Of a stretch of DNA of 37,968 nt, positions 18,895 to 27,339 are shown piece by piece (the stretch's first letter is position 1; every line of letters begins with the position of its first letter). The stretch is from Lachnospiraceae bacterium (GTDB lineage: Bacteria; Bacillota; Clostridia; Lachnospirales; Lachnospiraceae): assembly GCA_015057275.1 (NCBI GenBank), contig SVEO01000016.1, forward strand, positions 1 through 37,968. The letters run 5' to 3'. The notes under the pieces are model-generated. The model did no database searches, was not told the origin of the DNA, and worked only from the letters and a program-made list of their open reading frames with translations. The translations under genes were made by a program, and so were the position numbers.

Positions 18895-19734
18895 CTATTT
18901 TTCTTCTTGCAGTGTTTCTTCTACGACAACAACCATATTGCATACCCCGGTTTTTCCCTTTTCATCAACTACTGTATATGAAATCTGATAAACACCAGGA
19001 CATGCAGTATCGACATTATTTTCAATCTGTACAGAGTCTTTATCAATCGCACTTCCATAGGCATCAACAACATTACTAATATATTTTTCCGGAGAAATTT
19101 TTTCTCCTACTTTTAAATATACCATATAGGATGTCAGTGTAATTGTCGGACAATTTATTGCATTCGCATGAATATTTACCGGAAGCATAATCTCACATGT
19201 ATCGCCATAATCACTTGACACTTGGACTTTGACCGAATAGGTTCCAACCTCCCGATTGTTAACATCACTGGATATGATTCTTATTTTATCTGTAATGTCA
19301 CCATCAATAGAATCGGTTGCTTTTAACACTTGAAGAACGCTTACTACTTCCCCGACATAAAAATCTAAGGAGTCTGCCAACGAAAACTTTGGTGATTCAT
19401 AGTCTAAATAATTTACTTTTCTCGTCAACTGAGCGAGATTATTGTCTTGGTCAAACACAACATATGTAACATTAATTGTCCCTTTTTTTATAAATTTTGA
19501 TTTATTTCCCACAACAATTTCTGACGTCAAATCTCCATCTTTCTCATCTTTTGCCGTTAATCCAACCATCAATTCCTCATCTGTAGCATTTACAGATACC
19601 CAGATACTCTCAGTATCCGCACTGATAACCGGCATAGTTTCATCCTTCTCAATATTAAGTTTCAATTCAACTGCCGCATAAATAATCAACGACAAAACAA
19701 ACAGAGCAATGATACCATTTATGATGTGTCTCAT
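18895..19734 (-). CDS. Membrane-anchored protein with tandem Ig-like (DUF5011-like) domains
   Basis: A 279-residue protein with one N-terminal membrane segment (residues about 5-24) followed by about three Ig-like repeats. The repeat pattern is visible as LTAKDEKDGDLTSEI...GTINVTYVVFDQDNN, LKATDSIDGDITDKI...VGTYSVKVQVSSDYG, and the last VNVVDAYGSA-type unit ending in GVYQISYTVVDEKGK. The aspartate-rich D-GD-T turn is typical of DUF5011 domains found in Gram-positive surface proteins. The ATG at 19734 overlaps the stop of the ABC transporter gene (ATGA), with GGGAG upstream, so I prefer it to the longer frame from 19785. It lies between the exporter and the kinases and may couple export to the envelope; this is inference. 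Confidence 0.8.
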   Translation of the reverse strand: MRHIINGIIALFVLSLIIYAAVELKLNIEKDETMPVISADTESIWVSVNATDEELMVGLTAKDEKDGDLTSEIVVGNKSKFIKKGTINVTYVVFDQDNNLAQLTRKVNYLDYESPKFSLADSLDFYVGEVVSVLQVLKATDSIDGDITDKIRIISSDVNNREVGTYSVKVQVSSDYGDTCEIMLPVNIHANAINCPTITLTSYMVYLKVGEKISPEKYISNVVDAYGSAIDKDSVQIENNVDTACPGVYQISYTVVDEKGKTGVCNMVVVVEETLQEEK

Positions 19735-21467
19735 ATGTTTTCTCCCTTCGCCTTTTTTTCCGTGATGCGATACACCCGGTTGCATATTTTTAATACACTT
19801 TTTCTATGCGTTGTTATAATACATGTTTTCGTACTATTGTGATAATTCATAATGTTATTAAGCACGGTCTGTTCAGTTACTTCATCCAACGCACTGGTTG
19901 CCTCGTCAAAAAGTAAAATCGGCGCTTCCGCAAGCAACGCTCTCGCAATGGAAAGACGTTGTAGCTGCCCTTCCGAAAGACCGACACCGCGCTCACGAAT
20001 CGGACAATTTAAACCCTCAGGATGCTTGCCGACAAATCCATCAGCGCAGGCATAGCGTAGAACTTCCCATAATTCTTCATCCGTTGCATCCGGCTTCATA
20101 ATACGCAAGTTTTCTGCTACTGTTCCCGCAAACATGGTATTCCCCTGTGGAACATAGGAAAACATCTGTCTTGTAGAAGCAGATACATTCATATAGTTAT
20201 CTGTCATTCCTCCGAAAAGCCTTATTGTACCCCGCTGTGGATAAACAAGCCCTAACAGCAAGCGGAAAATTGTCGTTTTTCCGCCGCCGGATGGACCGAC
20301 AAACGCAACAATCTCACCCGGTTTTGCTGTAAAGTCCATAGATTCCAACACTTCTTTACCATCGGAGTAATGAAAAGAAATGTCTCGCATTCGTATGGTA
20401 ATACCCAAGTCTTTATATTCCTCACAAAACAATTCTGCCGCCTGATCATCCTCATGGCATTCTGCCGGCAATTCTGTCACGGACATAATTCGCCCGGCAG
20501 CAGTTGCTGCAGAAATCATATTCGGAACCAATGCAACGAGCGAAGAAAACGAAGTTGTCAGGGATGCGGACAGTTGCAAAAACAGTGTCATCGTACCATA
20601 GGTAATAAATCCTGACCACAGCCGATAAATTCCCCAGCCATAACATGAAATCGAAATCAGCAATCCCATCAGTGCCATAAAAGCTGATGTTATAATGGAA
20701 AACATATTATAAGAAAGTCGTACATCCTTATAACCCTTTTGTACATCACGTAATTTTGTACGATATAATTCCGTAAGTCCAAAAGCCTTAATTACTTGGA
20801 TGTTTTGGAAAGACTCTTCATTAAATGTCATAACTTCCGAGCTAACTTCACGCATCTTCTTATTATGCTCTCTCATTTTTTTCATGAGCATTCTCGAAAC
20901 GATCAGTGTCGCTGGTGCACTTAAAAGTGCGAGAAACGCAAGGGTAATATCATAATACAAAATGACAGCTAATGTTCCTACAAACTGGAAAAGACTTGTT
21001 ACAAGAGTCGGAACCCATCCCAGTACACTTCGTGACACACTACTAACATCATTATTCAGGCGATTTAGCAAATCTCCTGAATGATATAATGACATTGCCT
21101 GCCAGTCTGCATCCATAATCTTATCATAAACATCCGCACGTATTTCCTGATCTACTTTGATTTCTATTTTTGCAGAGACACGACCGGATAACGCATTGCT
21201 TCCAATACGGAACAACTGCATCAGTACATAGAATATCGCAATTTGTACGATTTCTCCGGTATCATGTCCGGTAACAACATCTATAATATATTTGCTGAGC
21301 ACGCTGCCTGCAAGGCTCATACTTGTTGCAAATAAGCCTAAAAATATGTACCAGACGATTTCCGCTTTATAGAGCTTACCATATCGGTAAATCCAGAACA
21401 TTTCGTGCAATATTTCTGTTAAAGATCCCTCGTTAATTTTCCTTTTTATCTTCGTTAAAATTCTCAT
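19731..21467 (-). CDS. ABC exporter, fused permease and ATPase
   Basis: A 578-residue half-transporter of the ABCB/MsbA type. Residues 1-330 hold six membrane segments and residues 350-578 the nucleotide-binding domain with Walker A GPSGGGKTT (about 390), signature LSEGQLQRLS (about 497), Walker B ILLFDEATSALD (about 520) and the switch His in TTHR. It likely works as a homodimer that exports a lipid, peptide or glycan precursor. It is not a Wzm/Wzt pair, so it is not the classical O-antigen exporter. The start is at 21467, which has GGAGAG just upstream; the open frame extends to 21527 through the leuS terminator hairpin. It is first in the operon that encodes the Ig-like, BY-kinase and CpsB proteins and overlaps the next gene by four bases. 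Confidence 0.88.
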   Translation of the reverse strand: MRILTKIKRKINEGSLTEILHEMFWIYRYGKLYKAEIVWYIFLGLFATSMSLAGSVLSKYIIDVVTGHDTGEIVQIAIFYVLMQLFRIGSNALSGRVSAKIEIKVDQEIRADVYDKIMDADWQAMSLYHSGDLLNRLNNDVSSVSRSVLGWVPTLVTSLFQFVGTLAVILYYDITLAFLALLSAPATLIVSRMLMKKMREHNKKMREVSSEVMTFNEESFQNIQVIKAFGLTELYRTKLRDVQKGYKDVRLSYNMFSIITSAFMALMGLLISISCYGWGIYRLWSGFITYGTMTLFLQLSASLTTSFSSLVALVPNMISAATAAGRIMSVTELPAECHEDDQAAELFCEEYKDLGITIRMRDISFHYSDGKEVLESMDFTAKPGEIVAFVGPSGGGKTTIFRLLLGLVYPQRGTIRLFGGMTDNYMNVSASTRQMFSYVPQGNTMFAGTVAENLRIMKPDATDEELWEVLRYACADGFVGKHPEGLNCPIRERGVGLSEGQLQRLSIARALLAEAPILLFDEATSALDEVTEQTVLNNIMNYHNSTKTCIITTHRKSVLKICNRVYRITEKKAKGENI

Positions 21468-21483
21468 GCACTCTCCATGAATG

Positions 21484-21518
21484 AAAATAAAGGGCAGTGC
21501 ATGCACACTACCCTTTAT
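21484..21518 (-). terminator. Stem-loop downstream of leuS, terminator or attenuator
   Basis: On the minus strand ATAAAGGG and CCCTTTAT pair across a one-base mismatch and an AGTG/CACT inner stem with a six-base loop, followed by TTTTC. This fits a terminator for leuS. It ends only about 16 bases before the ABC exporter start codon, so the exporter operon must depend on read-through, or on a promoter that I cannot identify in the 21519-21591 gap. Confidence 0.6.
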
Positions 21519-21591
21519 GATGCGCAAACAATGAACCGGTAAACTTTCATCCGGTAATTATCGCAATATTAAATCATTTTCTATACCAAGA

Positions 21592-24009
21592 TTATCTCGC
21601 TACGATATTAATGATACGTCCCGGAACATAAATTTCCTTGATAATGTTACCGGAAAGCTTGTCGCCAAGAGCTTCCTTACCGGCAGCAATGGCCTCATCC
21701 TTGGTAATATCAGCAGCCACTTTAATTACAGTTTTTGTCTTACCGTTAATCTGAACCGCGATTTCGATTTCATCGTCGGCCATCTTCGATTCATCATAAG
21801 TCGGCCAACCAACATTTTTGTCAAATACGCTCTCTGTATGACCGAGGTTTTCCCACAGTTCTTCGCTGATATGCGGAGCAAACGGTGCCAGCAGACGCAC
21901 GGCGTTCTCTAGTGTTTCACGGTCGATACCGCCTTCTTTCTTCACGAGATCAATCAGCTTGTTGTTGTATTCCATGAAGCCGGAAATAACCGTATTTAAG
22001 CTGAAGTTCTCAAGACGGGTGGTAATATCGTAAACCATGCGATTTCTTAACTTAATCATCTCTTTTGTTGCGGCCACATTCTTATCCTTATTATCCATGA
22101 CAAGGTTATAGAAACGGTTTATGAAGCGATATACGCCATCAATACCTCTCTCGTCCCATTCGGAGTCGAGTTCCGGTGGGCCTACAAACAATTCGTACAT
22201 TCTTAAGGAGTCACAGCCGTAATCGCGTACCAAATCATCCGGCGATACTACGTTCCCCTTAGACTTACTCATCTTAATGCCATTCTTACCGGTAATCATA
22301 CCCTGATTAAACAGCTTTGTGAATGGTTCATCAAAGCTGACAACACCGATATCGTGTAAGAATTTTGTATAGAAACGAGCGTATAACAAGTGCAGCACGG
22401 CATGCTCTACACCGCCGATGTACATATCTACCGGCAGATACTTGTCAGCTCTTTCCTTGGAAACTAATTCTTTGTCATTCTTGTTATCTACGTAGCGCAG
22501 GAAGTACCAGGAAGAACCGGCCCACTGCGGCATAGTGTTGGTTTCACGCTTCGCCGGTGCACCGCAGCATGGACAAGTTGTGTTTACCCATTCTTCGATG
22601 TCAGCAAGCGGGGATTCGCCTGTGCCAGTCGGCTGGTAGGAATCTACCTCCGGTAATAATAATGGTAATTCTTCTTCCGGAACCGGGACAGCGCCGCAAG
22701 TCGGGCAATGTACGATTGGAATCGGTTCCCCCCAGTAACGCTGTCTGGAGAATACCCAGTCACGAAGCTTGTAATTTACCGTCTTGCGGCCAATACCCAT
22801 CTCTTCAATCATGAGCGGAGCTTCCTGCTTTAATACAGCAGACTCCATACCGTTCCACTCACCGGAATTAATCATCGTGCCGACAGCATCCGTGTAAGCC
22901 TCGGTCATATTTTGAATTTCCTGACCATCCTTGGCAATTACCTGAATGATTGGAATATCAAACTTCTTCGCAAATTCAAAGTCGCGGTCATCATGCGCCG
23001 GTACGCACATGATGGCACCGGTACCGTAGTCCGCAAGTACATAATCTGATAACCAGATTGGCACCTTGGCGCCGTTTAACGGATTGATGGCATAGGTGCC
23101 GGTAAATACGCCGGTCTTTTCCTTATCCTGCAACCGGTCAACACTGGACTTCATGGACGCCTTAAAGATGTAATCTTCTACCGCGGCTCTTGTCTCGTCG
23201 GTAGCGAGAGATTTCGCCATCGCATGCTCCGGAGCAAGTACCATAAAGGTCGCTCCGTGCAATGTGTCAGGTCTGGTCGTATAAACGGTAATCTTTTCGT
23301 CTCTGCCAGAAACCGGGAATTCAACTTCCGCACCGTAAGATTTACCGATCCAGTCAGCCTGCATCTTCTTAACCTTTTCCGGCCAGTCAAGCTTGTCCAA
23401 ATCAGCCAATAGACGGTCCGCATACTTTGTAATCTTTAACATCCACTGCTTTAAGTTCTTCTTGGTTACCGATTCACCACAACGTTCGCAGCAGCCGTTC
23501 ACTACTTCTTCGTTGGCAAGCCCTGTTTTACACGACGGACACCAGTTAATCGGCATCTGCTTCTCGTAAGCAAGACCTTCCTTGAACATTTTAACAAAAA
23601 TCCACTGTGTCCACTTATAATAGGCTGGGTCAGTGGTGTTTACTTCTAAATCCCAGTCATAAATGGCTGCGATTTCATTCATCTGTCTCTTAATGTTGGC
23701 AACATTCTGTGCGGTGGAAATCTTTGGATGAACGCCCATCTTAATCGCATAGTTTTCTGCCGGCAGACCGAATGCATCCCACCCCATCGGGTGAATGATA
23801 TAATTGCCGTGCATCAGCTTATAACGACTCCAAACATCGCTGATTACATAACCTCTCCAGTGTCCTACATGTAAGCCACTTCCGGATGGATATGGGAACA
23901 TGTCCAAACAATAATATTTTGGCTTCGTGCCATCATCAACATTTATCGGCTTCTTTTCCCAGTTCTGACGCCACTTCTTTTCAATCTCTTTATGATTGTA
24001 AGTTGCCAT
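21592..24009 (-). CDS. leuS: Leucyl-tRNA synthetase
   Basis: An 805-residue bacterial class I leucyl-tRNA synthetase, which charges tRNA-Leu with leucine using ATP in the cytoplasm. The HIGH-type motif is PYPSGSGLHVGH near residues 39-50, the zinc-binding region has CPSCKTG and CCERCG, the editing domain contains YTTRPDTLHGATF with its Thr-rich and Asp sites, and the KMSKS loop is KMSKSKGN. The C-terminal anticodon-binding and tail parts are complete (INGKTKTVIKVAA near the end). Length is within the usual 800-880. It has its own near-consensus promoter and an AGGAGG site. No T-box leader is present, since the leader is only about 70 bases. Confidence 0.98.
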   Translation of the reverse strand: MATYNHKEIEKKWRQNWEKKPINVDDGTKPKYYCLDMFPYPSGSGLHVGHWRGYVISDVWSRYKLMHGNYIIHPMGWDAFGLPAENYAIKMGVHPKISTAQNVANIKRQMNEIAAIYDWDLEVNTTDPAYYKWTQWIFVKMFKEGLAYEKQMPINWCPSCKTGLANEEVVNGCCERCGESVTKKNLKQWMLKITKYADRLLADLDKLDWPEKVKKMQADWIGKSYGAEVEFPVSGRDEKITVYTTRPDTLHGATFMVLAPEHAMAKSLATDETRAAVEDYIFKASMKSSVDRLQDKEKTGVFTGTYAINPLNGAKVPIWLSDYVLADYGTGAIMCVPAHDDRDFEFAKKFDIPIIQVIAKDGQEIQNMTEAYTDAVGTMINSGEWNGMESAVLKQEAPLMIEEMGIGRKTVNYKLRDWVFSRQRYWGEPIPIVHCPTCGAVPVPEEELPLLLPEVDSYQPTGTGESPLADIEEWVNTTCPCCGAPAKRETNTMPQWAGSSWYFLRYVDNKNDKELVSKERADKYLPVDMYIGGVEHAVLHLLYARFYTKFLHDIGVVSFDEPFTKLFNQGMITGKNGIKMSKSKGNVVSPDDLVRDYGCDSLRMYELFVGPPELDSEWDERGIDGVYRFINRFYNLVMDNKDKNVAATKEMIKLRNRMVYDITTRLENFSLNTVISGFMEYNNKLIDLVKKEGGIDRETLENAVRLLAPFAPHISEELWENLGHTESVFDKNVGWPTYDESKMADDEIEIAVQINGKTKTVIKVAADITKDEAIAAGKEALGDKLSGNIIKEIYVPGRIINIVAR

Positions 24010-24087
24010 TTCTTTTTCCTCCTAAAATCTATGGATTCAACCGCGCAAAAAGGCGCAGTTGTTCAACTGTATTTTAAACCACCTTTT

Positions 24088-24117
24088 ATTATACGTTTTT
24101 ATAACGAGCTTTGTCAA
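24088..24117 (-). promoter_or_regulatory. Consensus promoter of leuS
   Basis: On the minus strand a perfect -35 TTGACA (24117-24112) and perfect -10 TATAAT (24093-24088) are separated by 18 bases. The leader of about 70 bases contains two small stems, CAGTT/AACTG and GCGC/GCGC, before the AGGAGG ribosome site. The -35 begins 11 bases from the end of the eutH-like gene, leaving no room for a separate terminator. Confidence 0.85.
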
Positions 24118-24127
24118 CCCCTAAGGA

Positions 24128-25204
24128 TTACACTTTCTTCTTTCTCGTTGCAACATACGCGATGATAACAGCCGTAAGTCCGGTTGTAATTTTGCCGATT
24201 ATCATTGGGGTTATCATCTCAGGTTGGATACCTGCGGTAAATCCAAGATGCGCTCCCACCGCTGCTGCCGCGCAGACAACCCATGCAGAGTTGATAATTT
24301 TACCGCGCTCATCCATCTCTTTTATCATAGAAAATACCGGCACAGAGTTCACGAGGGCAATCAAAAGTCCCATCATGCTGACGGTGTTTAAGCCGATTTT
24401 GCGGCCAAATACGCGAAACGGCTTCTCGACAATTTTTTGAATCAGCAGGATGACAGGATAACTACCCATGAGTACAACACCAATATCGATTAACACGTCC
24501 GTACCTGCGGACAGCTCATACATGCCCGAAATAATTGTCACACCGGTAAGATACTGGAATGCTGCCACGCCAAGTCCAAATGTTGCCACGCAGGTAATAA
24601 ATTTACCAAACACAGTAAACGCTTTTACCAGTACATTTGGGAAGAATTTCAAGCCTAGTCCTAACAGCATCGCCAGTATAATCAGCGGAATACAGTTTAC
24701 TAACAGCAATGTAAACGACAGTCCGCAATAAAGGCCGCCCAAAATACTGCCGATCGGCATCGAAATAATGCCTATCGTCACGCCTTTGAAAAACACGCCG
24801 TAATTTTCTTTGCCACACAGCGTAATACCGACCGGCACCGCAAATACAATTGTGCAGCCAATCATCGAGGCAATGGTGGTACCTGCATACACACCGAGCA
24901 GATCATTCTGGGCAAGCTCCGTCGCCAGCGCGTAACCGCCCATATCGTTCGCCAAAATTGTCGCAAACATACACGGGTCGATGCCAAACATTTTGAAGAC
25001 CGGAATGACAAAAGGGCCCAGGACATTTGCAATGACCGGAGCCAGACAGATAATTCCTACAATATTTAATCCGACCGGACCGAGATTCTTAAATCCCTCG
25101 TCGAATTTTTCGCCGAAACCAAAACGGTTGCCGATAATTTTATCAATGCCGCCGAGGAGCACTCCCCCGGCGACAACAAACATTACAATATCATTAAAAC
25201 TCAC
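24128..25204 (-). CDS. EutH-like ethanolamine permease family protein
   Basis: A 358-residue membrane protein with about ten hydrophobic segments that fits the EutH family. Family-like blocks are GGIDKIIGNRFGFGEKFDEGF near the start, LANDMGGYALATELA, and the glycine-rich GAHLGFTAGIQPEMI near the end. EutH is thought to bring ethanolamine across the membrane at low supply. No other eut gene or microcompartment protein is seen in the window. It starts with GTG, has AGAGG 9 bases upstream, and lies only 14 bases after rnfB, so it is very likely the seventh gene of the rnf operon. The substrate is by family only; another amine or ion is possible. Confidence 0.87.
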   Translation of the reverse strand: MSFNDIVMFVVAGGVLLGGIDKIIGNRFGFGEKFDEGFKNLGPVGLNIVGIICLAPVIANVLGPFVIPVFKMFGIDPCMFATILANDMGGYALATELAQNDLLGVYAGTTIASMIGCTIVFAVPVGITLCGKENYGVFFKGVTIGIISMPIGSILGGLYCGLSFTLLLVNCIPLIILAMLLGLGLKFFPNVLVKAFTVFGKFITCVATFGLGVAAFQYLTGVTIISGMYELSAGTDVLIDIGVVLMGSYPVILLIQKIVEKPFRVFGRKIGLNTVSMMGLLIALVNSVPVFSMIKEMDERGKIINSAWVVCAAAAVGAHLGFTAGIQPEMITPMIIGKITTGLTAVIIAYVATRKKKV

Positions 25205-25218
25205 GTCTTAATACCTCT

Positions 25219-26001
25219 TTAGTGAATTGTTTTTTTCGGACATTTGCTCACACAGATGCCGCAGCCGGTACACTTTTCGTAGTCAATCTTCGCCACGTTA
25301 TTTGTGACCGTAATCGCACCTTCCGGACAGTTCTTTTCGCAAATCTTACATCCGATGCAGCCGGCAGAACATGCTGCCATTACATCTTTCCCCTTATCCG
25401 CGGAGTTACACATGACAAAATGTTTTGCTTCATACGGTATGAGTTCAATCAGATGCTTTGGACATATGTCTACACATTTTCCGCATGCGACGCAGGCTTC
25501 CCTGTCTACCTTTGCGATGCCATCCTCAATGCGCAGAGCATTAAACGAACAGACTGCCACACAGGAGCCAAGCCCCAGGCAGCCGTAGGTACATGTTTTT
25601 TTTCCACCACCGGTCGTATTTGCTGCTTCCATGCAGTTCATATTACCGGTATATTGATATTTTTCTTTTGCTGCATTGCAGTCGCCACCACATTTTACAA
25701 AAGCAACCTTGCGCACAATTTCTGCGTTCTTGCCCATGATGGCACCGATTTTTTCTGCTGCTGCAGCACCACCTACCGGACAGGCATTCACTTCTGCCTC
25801 GCCCGCTGCAATCGCCGCCGCTAATGCATCACAGCCAACATAACCGCAGCCGCCACAATTTGCGCCCGGAAGCGCTTCTCTGACTTCCGCTTCTTTCTCG
25901 TCAACTTCTACCTTAAACTTTTCTCCCGCGATGCCAAGAAGGATTCCGATAAAAAGACCAGCACCGCCGACAATCGCTGTCGCCCATAAAATTCCTGTCA
26001 T
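25219..26001 (-). CDS. rnfB: Rnf complex iron-sulfur subunit B
   Basis: A 260-residue ferredoxin-like subunit that takes electrons from reduced ferredoxin into the Rnf complex. After one N-terminal membrane segment (about 5-25), an N-terminal Fe-S motif CGGCGYVGC with a later CPVGG is followed by CTYGCLGLGSCVAVC and three ferredoxin-type motifs: CVACGKCVDICP, CIGCKICEKNCP and CTGCGICVSKCP. The cysteine count would support about six [4Fe-4S] clusters, as in other clostridial RnfB proteins. It ends right after the last cluster, without the long tail seen in some species. It is the last of the six rnf genes; 18 bases separate it from rnfA. Confidence 0.96.
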   Translation of the reverse strand: MTGILWATAIVGGAGLFIGILLGIAGEKFKVEVDEKEAEVREALPGANCGGCGYVGCDALAAAIAAGEAEVNACPVGGAAAAEKIGAIMGKNAEIVRKVAFVKCGGDCNAAKEKYQYTGNMNCMEAANTTGGGKKTCTYGCLGLGSCVAVCSFNALRIEDGIAKVDREACVACGKCVDICPKHLIELIPYEAKHFVMCNSADKGKDVMAACSAGCIGCKICEKNCPEGAITVTNNVAKIDYEKCTGCGICVSKCPKKTIH

Positions 26002-26019
26002 TTTACTTCTCCTCCTTAC

Positions 26020-26610
26020 TTAAATTAATCCCGAGAATCCGAAGAAAGCAATTGCCATCAAACCGGATGTAATAAGTACAATCGGCATTCCCTTGAATGC
26101 TTCCGGAATATCATTGTGTTCCATCTTTTCTCTCAGGCCAGCCAACACTACGATGGCAATCGTAAAGCCGAGCGCCGTGCCAACACTGTTGATAATGCTT
26201 TCTAAAAAGCTGTACGACTTCTGGATGTTCAAAATCGCCACACCGAGCACCGCACAGTTGGTGGTGATCAACGGCAGATATACGCCAAGTGCCTGATAAA
26301 GAGCCGGCATTAATTTTTTCAAAACCATTTCTACGAACTGTACAAGTGCCGCAATGACTAAAATGAAGACAATCGTCTGTAAAAACGTCAAATCAGCCCT
26401 ACAAAGCGGTGCTCCTTCATTCAAAATACCGACCTGAATGCCGTAAGTAATCATGGAGGCCAGCGTTAATACGAACGTTACCGCCGCACCCATGCCGGCT
26501 GCCGTGCCAACTTTTTTCGAAACACCGAGGAATGGACATAAACCGAGGAACTGGCTAAGCACTACGTTGTTTACTAATGCTGCACTCAATGCAAGTAATA
26601 ATAGATTCAT
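26020..26610 (-). CDS. rnfA: Rnf complex membrane subunit A
   Basis: A 196-residue integral membrane subunit with six membrane segments, of the RnfA/NqrE family. The opening ALVNNVVLSQFLGLCPFLGVSKKVGTA shows the conserved Cys region (LGLCPFLG), and LPLITTNCAVLGVAI supplies the second conserved Cys, which together in the family hold a shared [2Fe-2S] or [4Fe-4S] site within the membrane with RnfE. It forms an antiparallel pair with RnfE and conducts electrons and ions across the membrane. Length is standard. The start has only 3 bases to the stop of rnfE upstream, indicating translational coupling. Confidence 0.96.
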   Translation of the reverse strand: MNLLLLALSAALVNNVVLSQFLGLCPFLGVSKKVGTAAGMGAAVTFVLTLASMITYGIQVGILNEGAPLCRADLTFLQTIVFILVIAALVQFVEMVLKKLMPALYQALGVYLPLITTNCAVLGVAILNIQKSYSFLESIINSVGTALGFTIAIVVLAGLREKMEHNDIPEAFKGMPIVLITSGLMAIAFFGFSGLI

Positions 26611-26613
26611 CGC

Positions 26614-27336
26614 TTATTCCTCCTCTTTCTTTGCTACTTCCGCCTTCAGAGCTTCGTCATTGCAGCCTCCGCAAGCGCCACAGTTACCACAGCACTTCAC
26701 TTCCATCCGCTGTTTGCCCTGTCTTAAGCGTACTTTATTCTGAATCGCTACTAACATCGCCAGCACAAAGAACGCGCCCGGCGCTAAAATCATAATGCTA
26801 ATCGGGGTGCCGCTTTCAAATATACCGCCAAGCACAGAGCCTTCACCGTAAATCACAATCCCCGCAATCGAACCCGCACCGAGAATTTCACGGAACGCGC
26901 CCAAAATACTAAGAGCAATTGTAAATCCAAGGCCCATACCAATACCGTCGCAAGCAGACAGTCCAACCGGATTTTTCGATGCATAAGATTCCGCGCGACC
27001 GAGAATAATACAGTTAACTACAATCAGCGGAATGTAAATTCCCAAAGAATCATTTAAGGACGGCAAATATGCTTCCAAAATGAATTGTACTATCGTTACA
27101 AAACTTGCTACAACTACGATAAACGCCGGCACACGCACACGGTCTGGAATAATCTTTCGCAGCAGAGAAATCATTAAGTTGCTCATAATCAATACAACTG
27201 TGGTAGTCAGCCCCATGCCGGCGCCGTTGATTAATGAGGTCGTTACCGCCAATGTCGGACACATTCCGAGCATCGATACGAAGGTTGGATTTTCTTTTAT
27301 AATACCGTTATAAATACGTTCTAAATATGCATTCAT
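26614..27336 (-). CDS. rnfE: Rnf complex membrane subunit E with extra Cys-rich tail
   Basis: A 240-residue integral membrane subunit of the RnfE/NqrD family with six membrane segments. Conserved blocks are NPTFVSMLGMCPTLAVTTS and IPLIVVNCIILGRAESYA, which hold the two intramembrane cysteines paired with RnfA. After the last membrane segment there is a tail of about 35 residues that carries CCGNCGACGGC at residues about 215-225 and then a charged end (KAEVAKKEEE). Five cysteines in eleven residues is not a part of the core RnfE fold and could bind a metal or cluster. It is 3 bases from rnfG upstream and 3 from rnfA downstream. Confidence 0.95.
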   Translation of the reverse strand: MNAYLERIYNGIIKENPTFVSMLGMCPTLAVTTSLINGAGMGLTTTVVLIMSNLMISLLRKIIPDRVRVPAFIVVVASFVTIVQFILEAYLPSLNDSLGIYIPLIVVNCIILGRAESYASKNPVGLSACDGIGMGLGFTIALSILGAFREILGAGSIAGIVIYGEGSVLGGIFESGTPISIMILAPGAFFVLAMLVAIQNKVRLRQGKQRMEVKCCGNCGACGGCNDEALKAEVAKKEEE

Positions 27337-27339
27337 CGC

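Noticed and set aside
19731-21467. Exporter as the polysaccharide ABC transporter (Wzm/Wzt)
   Set aside because: The permease and ATPase are fused in the ABCB manner, and a Wzy-like polymerase is present, which points to a Wzx/Wzy pathway instead.
24010-24087. Possible T-box leader before leuS
   Set aside because: The leader is only about 70 bases, with two small stems and no T-box consensus or antiterminator; a T-box needs well over 150 bases.
25222-25824. A 200-codon open frame on the plus strand opposite rnfB
   Set aside because: It arises from the complement of the Cys/Gly-rich rnfB codons; no start signal or recognisable domain is present.
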